Source: Aeromonas caviae
Lineage (GTDB): Bacteria > Pseudomonadota > Gammaproteobacteria > Enterobacterales > Aeromonadaceae
Assembly: GCF_000819785.1 (NCBI RefSeq)
Contig: NZ_CDBK01000088.1
Coordinates: 68,064-132,063 of the forward strand
Length of the DNA stretch: 64,000 nucleotides
Direction of reading: 5' to 3'
Shown: positions 61,421 to 64,000 of the stretch, piece after piece
Position numbering within the stretch: the stretch's first letter is position 1
Layout of the letters: each line of letters starts with the position of its first letter
Made by a program: the position numbers and the translations under genes
The notes under the pieces: model-generated
The model's input: only the letters and a program-made list of their open reading frames with translations
What the model was told of the DNA's origin: nothing
Databases searched by the model: none

Positions 61421-61959
61421 ACCCCGTCAGGCAGTTCCTCAATGCGTATCCCGTGGTGTGGTTCTTCGCTCGCCTGACCGCGGTAGCGCTGCTGGCGTGG
61501 TGGATTCACCACTCAGGCTACAGCTCCGGAGCTCATGACAAGGGGCTTGAGTGGTCAGAGAAGTGGAACAAACAGGCGGCCGAGCTGGCCACTGCACGAG
61601 CGGATGCGGTAACCGCTGCGCGAGAGGTTGAGCAGCGTCGCCAAGCGGACATAGAGAAGGTGAGACAGGATGCAGAACAAGAGATTGCCCGGGCTGAGAG
61701 TGACGCTGCTGCTGCCAGTGCTGTTGCTGCTGGGTTGCACGAGCAAGCCCGCCGCTTGGCAGCACGAGCAAATCAGTGCGCCAGCCATACCGGTGCTGCC
61801 CAGCCAGGCGAAACAGCCAGACAGCCCGCCGTGGTGCTCGCCGACCTGCTCAGCCGGGCTGATGCGCGAGCGGGAGAGCTGGCAAGAGCGTATGACCGAG
61901 CTCGAGCCTCCGGTCTGGCCTGTGAAAGAGCCTACCACTCACTGATTTCCCAGCAGTAA
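61417..61959 (+). CDS. Rz-like inner-membrane spanin
   Basis: The 180-residue protein has an N-terminal signal-anchor (VVWFFARLTAVALLAWWI, about 13-30) and a long Ala/Glu/Arg-rich coiled coil. ATG overlaps the lysozyme stop (ATGA). With the embedded Rz1-like lipoprotein it should fuse inner and outer membranes at the last lysis step. Confidence 0.85.
   Translation: MNPVRQFLNAYPVVWFFARLTAVALLAWWIHHSGYSSGAHDKGLEWSEKWNKQAAELATARADAVTAAREVEQRRQADIEKVRQDAEQEIARAESDAAAASAVAAGLHEQARRLAARANQCASHTGAAQPGETARQPAVVLADLLSRADARAGELARAYDRARASGLACERAYHSLISQQ
61670..61945 (+). CDS. Rz1-like outer-membrane lipoprotein, embedded in Rz
   Basis: A 91-residue frame wholly inside the Rz gene (different frame) with signal peptide and lipobox LLLLGC-TSKP near residues 17-26. 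The mature part is Pro-rich (SAPAIPVLPSQAKQPDSPP). This nested arrangement is well known for Rz/Rz1 spanins. Confidence 0.82.
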   Translation: MQNKRLPGLRVTLLLPVLLLLGCTSKPAAWQHEQISAPAIPVLPSQAKQPDSPPWCSPTCSAGLMRERESWQERMTELEPPVWPVKEPTTH

Positions 61960-62045
61960 CCGAATCGCCGCACCGGGTCACTCTCCCACCTGGCGGGTCG
62001 TCCCGCGTTAATGTGTGCCGGTGCGGCACCAACCAGGTAGCAGCC

Positions 62046-62426
62046 ATGCCTCTACGAGTTCCCAAGGTGTGCAGAGAGCGCACCTGTCACCAGTTGACCA
62101 CCGAGCGGCATGGCTACTGCCCAGCCCATATACATCTGCTCGATGGGTGGAAGACGGTGGCCAAAGTCAGCGCCGATGAGCGCGGCTATGACTGGGCGTG
62201 GCGCAAGCGACGCAAGCGGATACTGGAGAGGGACAAGTACCTGTGCCAGGTGTGCCTTGCCTTGGGCATCGTGACACCAGCGACTCAGGTCGATCACATC
62301 GTCAACAAGGCCGCTGGCGGCACCGATGATGACGATAACTTGCAGAGCATCTGCGACCCTTGCCACGCCACCAAGACGCGGGCAGAGGCGCTGGCAGCCC
62401 GCCGGGCGGGGCGGGGTAGGGGGTAG
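62046..62426 (+). CDS. HNH endonuclease before the terminase genes
   Basis: The 126-residue protein has an HNH motif: LERDKYLCQVCLALG near 63-77, TQVDHIVNKAAGGTDDDDNL near 83-102 (catalytic His), and CDPCHATKT. Such HNH proteins lie directly upstream of P27-type small terminases in HK97-like phages and take part in DNA packaging. ATG 62046 has AGGTAG upstream. Confidence 0.92.
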   Translation: MPLRVPKVCRERTCHQLTTERHGYCPAHIHLLDGWKTVAKVSADERGYDWAWRKRRKRILERDKYLCQVCLALGIVTPATQVDHIVNKAAGGTDDDDNLQSICDPCHATKTRAEALAARRAGRGRG

Positions 62427-62521
62427 GGGGGATCAAATCCTCCCAGCTTTGCGACCTCACCACTGCTCCGCCCCGCGAAATTTTTATACCCGCGAAATTA
62501 AAAATTTAAATGGAGGGCGCG

Positions 62522-63007
62522 ATGGCCGGTGCAGCTGCCGTGCCCGGGCGCGGCAGAAAGCCCAAGCCGACCGCACTGAAGCGCCTGGGAGGCAATGCCG
62601 GCAAGCGGGCACTGAATAAAGACGAACCCATCTTCACCCCTCTCATCGGGGTCGCCTGCCCTGAGTGGCTGGCAGAGGATCCATGGGCTCCCACGCTGTG
62701 GGATATGGTCATCAAAGAACTGTGCGCCGCCGAGGTGCTGTGCATCACCGATCTGCACAACCTGGAGGCGTTCTGCGCCGCTTACTCCCGCTGGCGCAGA
62801 GCCGAGATTGAGATCACCAAGCACGGCCTGGTGGTTGAAGGGGCCACTGGTGGTCCAGTCAAGAATCCGGCCTGTACCGTCGCCAACGAATCACTCAAGC
62901 AAATGACCACATACGGGGCCATGCTCGGGCTGGACCCTTCCAGCCGCTCGCGCTTGATCGGCGGCAACAAGAAGAAGGGAGGCGGCAACCCGTTCGCTGC
63001 TTTGTAG
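62522..63007 (+). CDS. Terminase small subunit, P27 family
   Basis: The 161-residue protein has the P27 pattern: basic N-terminus GRGRKPKPTALKRLGGNAGK, WDMVIKELCAAEVLCITD near 57-74, LEAFCAAYSRWRRAEIEI near 78-95, LGLDPSSRSRLIG near the C-terminus. It recognises phage DNA for packaging. GGAGGG lies shortly before the ATG at 62522. The ATG at 62510 would include that site. Confidence 0.92.
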   Translation: MAGAAAVPGRGRKPKPTALKRLGGNAGKRALNKDEPIFTPLIGVACPEWLAEDPWAPTLWDMVIKELCAAEVLCITDLHNLEAFCAAYSRWRRAEIEITKHGLVVEGATGGPVKNPACTVANESLKQMTTYGAMLGLDPSSRSRLIGGNKKKGGGNPFAAL

Positions 63008-63016
63008 GGATAGACC

Positions 63017-64000
63017 ATGGCCGCACGCAAAAGCTATCCCTACGTCAACGTGGCCAATGGCTACGCCCGCGACATAGTGCGCGGCAAGATCCCTGCCTGC
63101 CGCTATGTGATCCAGGCATGCCAGCGTCATCTCGATGATCTGGCCAAGGAGAAGTCGGCCAAGTTTCGCTACCGCTTCGACAAGGACAAAGCCGAGCGGG
63201 CCGCCAAGTTCGTCCAGCTCATGCCCCACACCAAGGGGGAGTGGGCCTTCAAGCGCCAGACCCTGAACCTTGAGCCGTGGCAGCTGTTCATCATCTGCTG
63301 CGTGTTCGGATGGGTGCGCAAAGGAAGCGGCCTGCGGCGCTTTCGCGAGGTTTACAACGAGATCCCCCGCAAGAATGGTAAGTCGGCGCTCTCCGCCCCG
63401 GTTGGCCTCTACTGCTTCGCGGCGGATAACGAATTTGGCGCCGAGGTTTACTCCGGCGCCACGACAGAGAAACAGGCGTGGGAGGTATTCCGCCCGGCCC
63501 GCCTGATGGCCAAGCGTACCCCGGCGCTGCTCGATCATTACGGCATCGAGGTCAACGCCAGCAACATGAACATCCCTGCTGACGGCGCCCGTTTCGAGCC
63601 GCTGATCGGCAACCCTGGTGACGGCCAGTCACCATCCTGCGCCATCGTGGACGAATACCACGAGCACGACAGCGACGATCTCTATACCACCATGATCACC
63701 GGTATGGGGGCCCGCAAGCAGCCCCTGATGTGGATCATCACCACCGCGGGCTACAACATCGACGTGCCCTGTTACGACAAGCGGCGGGAGGTCATCGAGA
63801 TGCTGGCCGGCACAGTGCCGGACGATGAGCTGTTCGGGATCATCTACACCATCGACGAAGGTGATGACTGGGCAGATCCTGCGGTGCTGGCCAAGGCCAA
63901 CCCCAATATGGGGATCTCGGTCTACTCAGATCACCTGCTGGCGCAGCAGGCCAAGGCAATTAAGTCGGCCCGCTTTGCCAACATCTTCAAGACCAAACAC
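63017..64000 (+). CDS. Terminase large subunit (partial, runs off the window)
   Basis: 328 codons are visible. The ATPase motifs are present: Walker [15 protein letters not shown] near residues 116-129, Walker [16 protein letters not shown] near 209-223, and motif III-like [12 protein letters not shown] near 236-247. It is of the HK97-type large terminase group that pairs with P27 small subunits. It pumps DNA into the prohead. The nuclease domain lies beyond the window. Confidence 0.93.
   Translation, partial: MAARKSYPYVNVANGYARDIVRGKIPACRYVIQACQRHLDDLAKEKSAKFRYRFDKDKAERAAKFVQLMPHTKGEWAFKRQTLNLEPWQLFIICCVFGWVRKGSGLRRFREVYNEIPRKNGKSALSAPVGLYCFAADNEFGAEVYSGATTEKQAWEVFRPARLMAKRTPALLDHYGIEVNASNMNIPADGARFEPLIGNPGDGQSPSCAIVDEYHEHDSDDLYTTMITGMGARKQPLMWIITTAGYNIDVPCYDKRREVIEMLAGTVPDDELFGIIYTIDEGDDWADPAVLAKANPNMGISVYSDHLLAQQAKAIKSARFANIFKTKH

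Larger units (their letters stand above)
34897..64000. mobile_element. Lambda-organised prophage (left end and centre, open at window end)
   Basis: Begins between ettA and the integrase (34869-34896) and continues beyond base 64000. Gene order: int, xis, ssb and methyltransferases leftward; repressor/cro; CII-, O- and P-like genes; antirepressor; nucleases; Q-like; accessory block; lysis; HNH; small and large terminase. The right attachment site is not in the window. Confidence 0.9.

Overview
The window looks like a chromosomal segment of a gammaproteobacterium, most probably Aeromonas. I infer this from GC-rich codon use, the order lptD-surA-pdxA-rsmA-apaG-apaH, the amgK-murU-djlA group, and the general look of the core proteins. 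The species cannot be told from the sequence. There are no rRNA or tRNA genes and I see no CRISPR array.

Layout. (1) 1-13.7 kb is core chromosome: the tail of an unknown gene, a YjiH-family membrane protein, an HD-GYP signalling protein, a luciferase-like oxidoreductase, a small Xre regulator with membrane segments, then the minus-strand cluster lptD-surA-pdxA-rsmA-apaG-apaH. (2) 13.74-28.46 kb is an integrated element bounded by a perfect 15-bp direct repeat, with a tyrosine integrase at its right end. (3) 28.5-34.9 kb is core again: amgK-murU-djlA, a purine permease with a PurR-like site, a small unknown gene, and ettA. (4) 34.9-64 kb is the left and central part of a lambda-organised prophage inserted directly upstream of ettA. 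It runs off the window inside the large terminase gene.

The element at 13.74-28.46 kb is the most interesting part. It carries one virion gene, a clear relative of the T7 major capsid protein gp10. It also has RNase HI, a KilA-N protein, two winged-helix proteins, a serine recombinase and several small unknown genes. I find no RNA polymerase, DNA polymerase, portal, terminase or tail gene. At least five plus-strand sites resemble promoters of T7/T3-type single-subunit RNA polymerases (core CCCTGACCWAAG), placed before the capsid gene, before the small-gene operon and before the KilA-N gene. The simplest reading is a satellite (phage-parasitic island) of a T7-like phage that brings its own capsid gene and waits for a helper polymerase. 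Upstream of the capsid gene, in two blocks around one winged-helix gene, lie about 22 hairpin units of identical design: a variable but fully complementary outer stem, A-rich internal loops, and a 13-nt inner palindrome. I do not recognise this array.

The prophage has leftward integrase, excisionase, SSB and two DNA methyltransferases; an S24 repressor facing a Cro-like gene, with a repeated 13-bp operator; CII-, O- and P-like genes; an antirepressor behind a LexA box; nuclease and resolvase genes; an antitermination Q-like gene; and, after an 8-kb accessory block, a late-type promoter followed by two terminators, holin, lysozyme, Rz/Rz1, HNH and terminase. The accessory block holds two tandem AbiTii-like paralogues, a LexA-controlled umuDC pair facing a SRAP gene, and a TacAT-type toxin-antitoxin pair.
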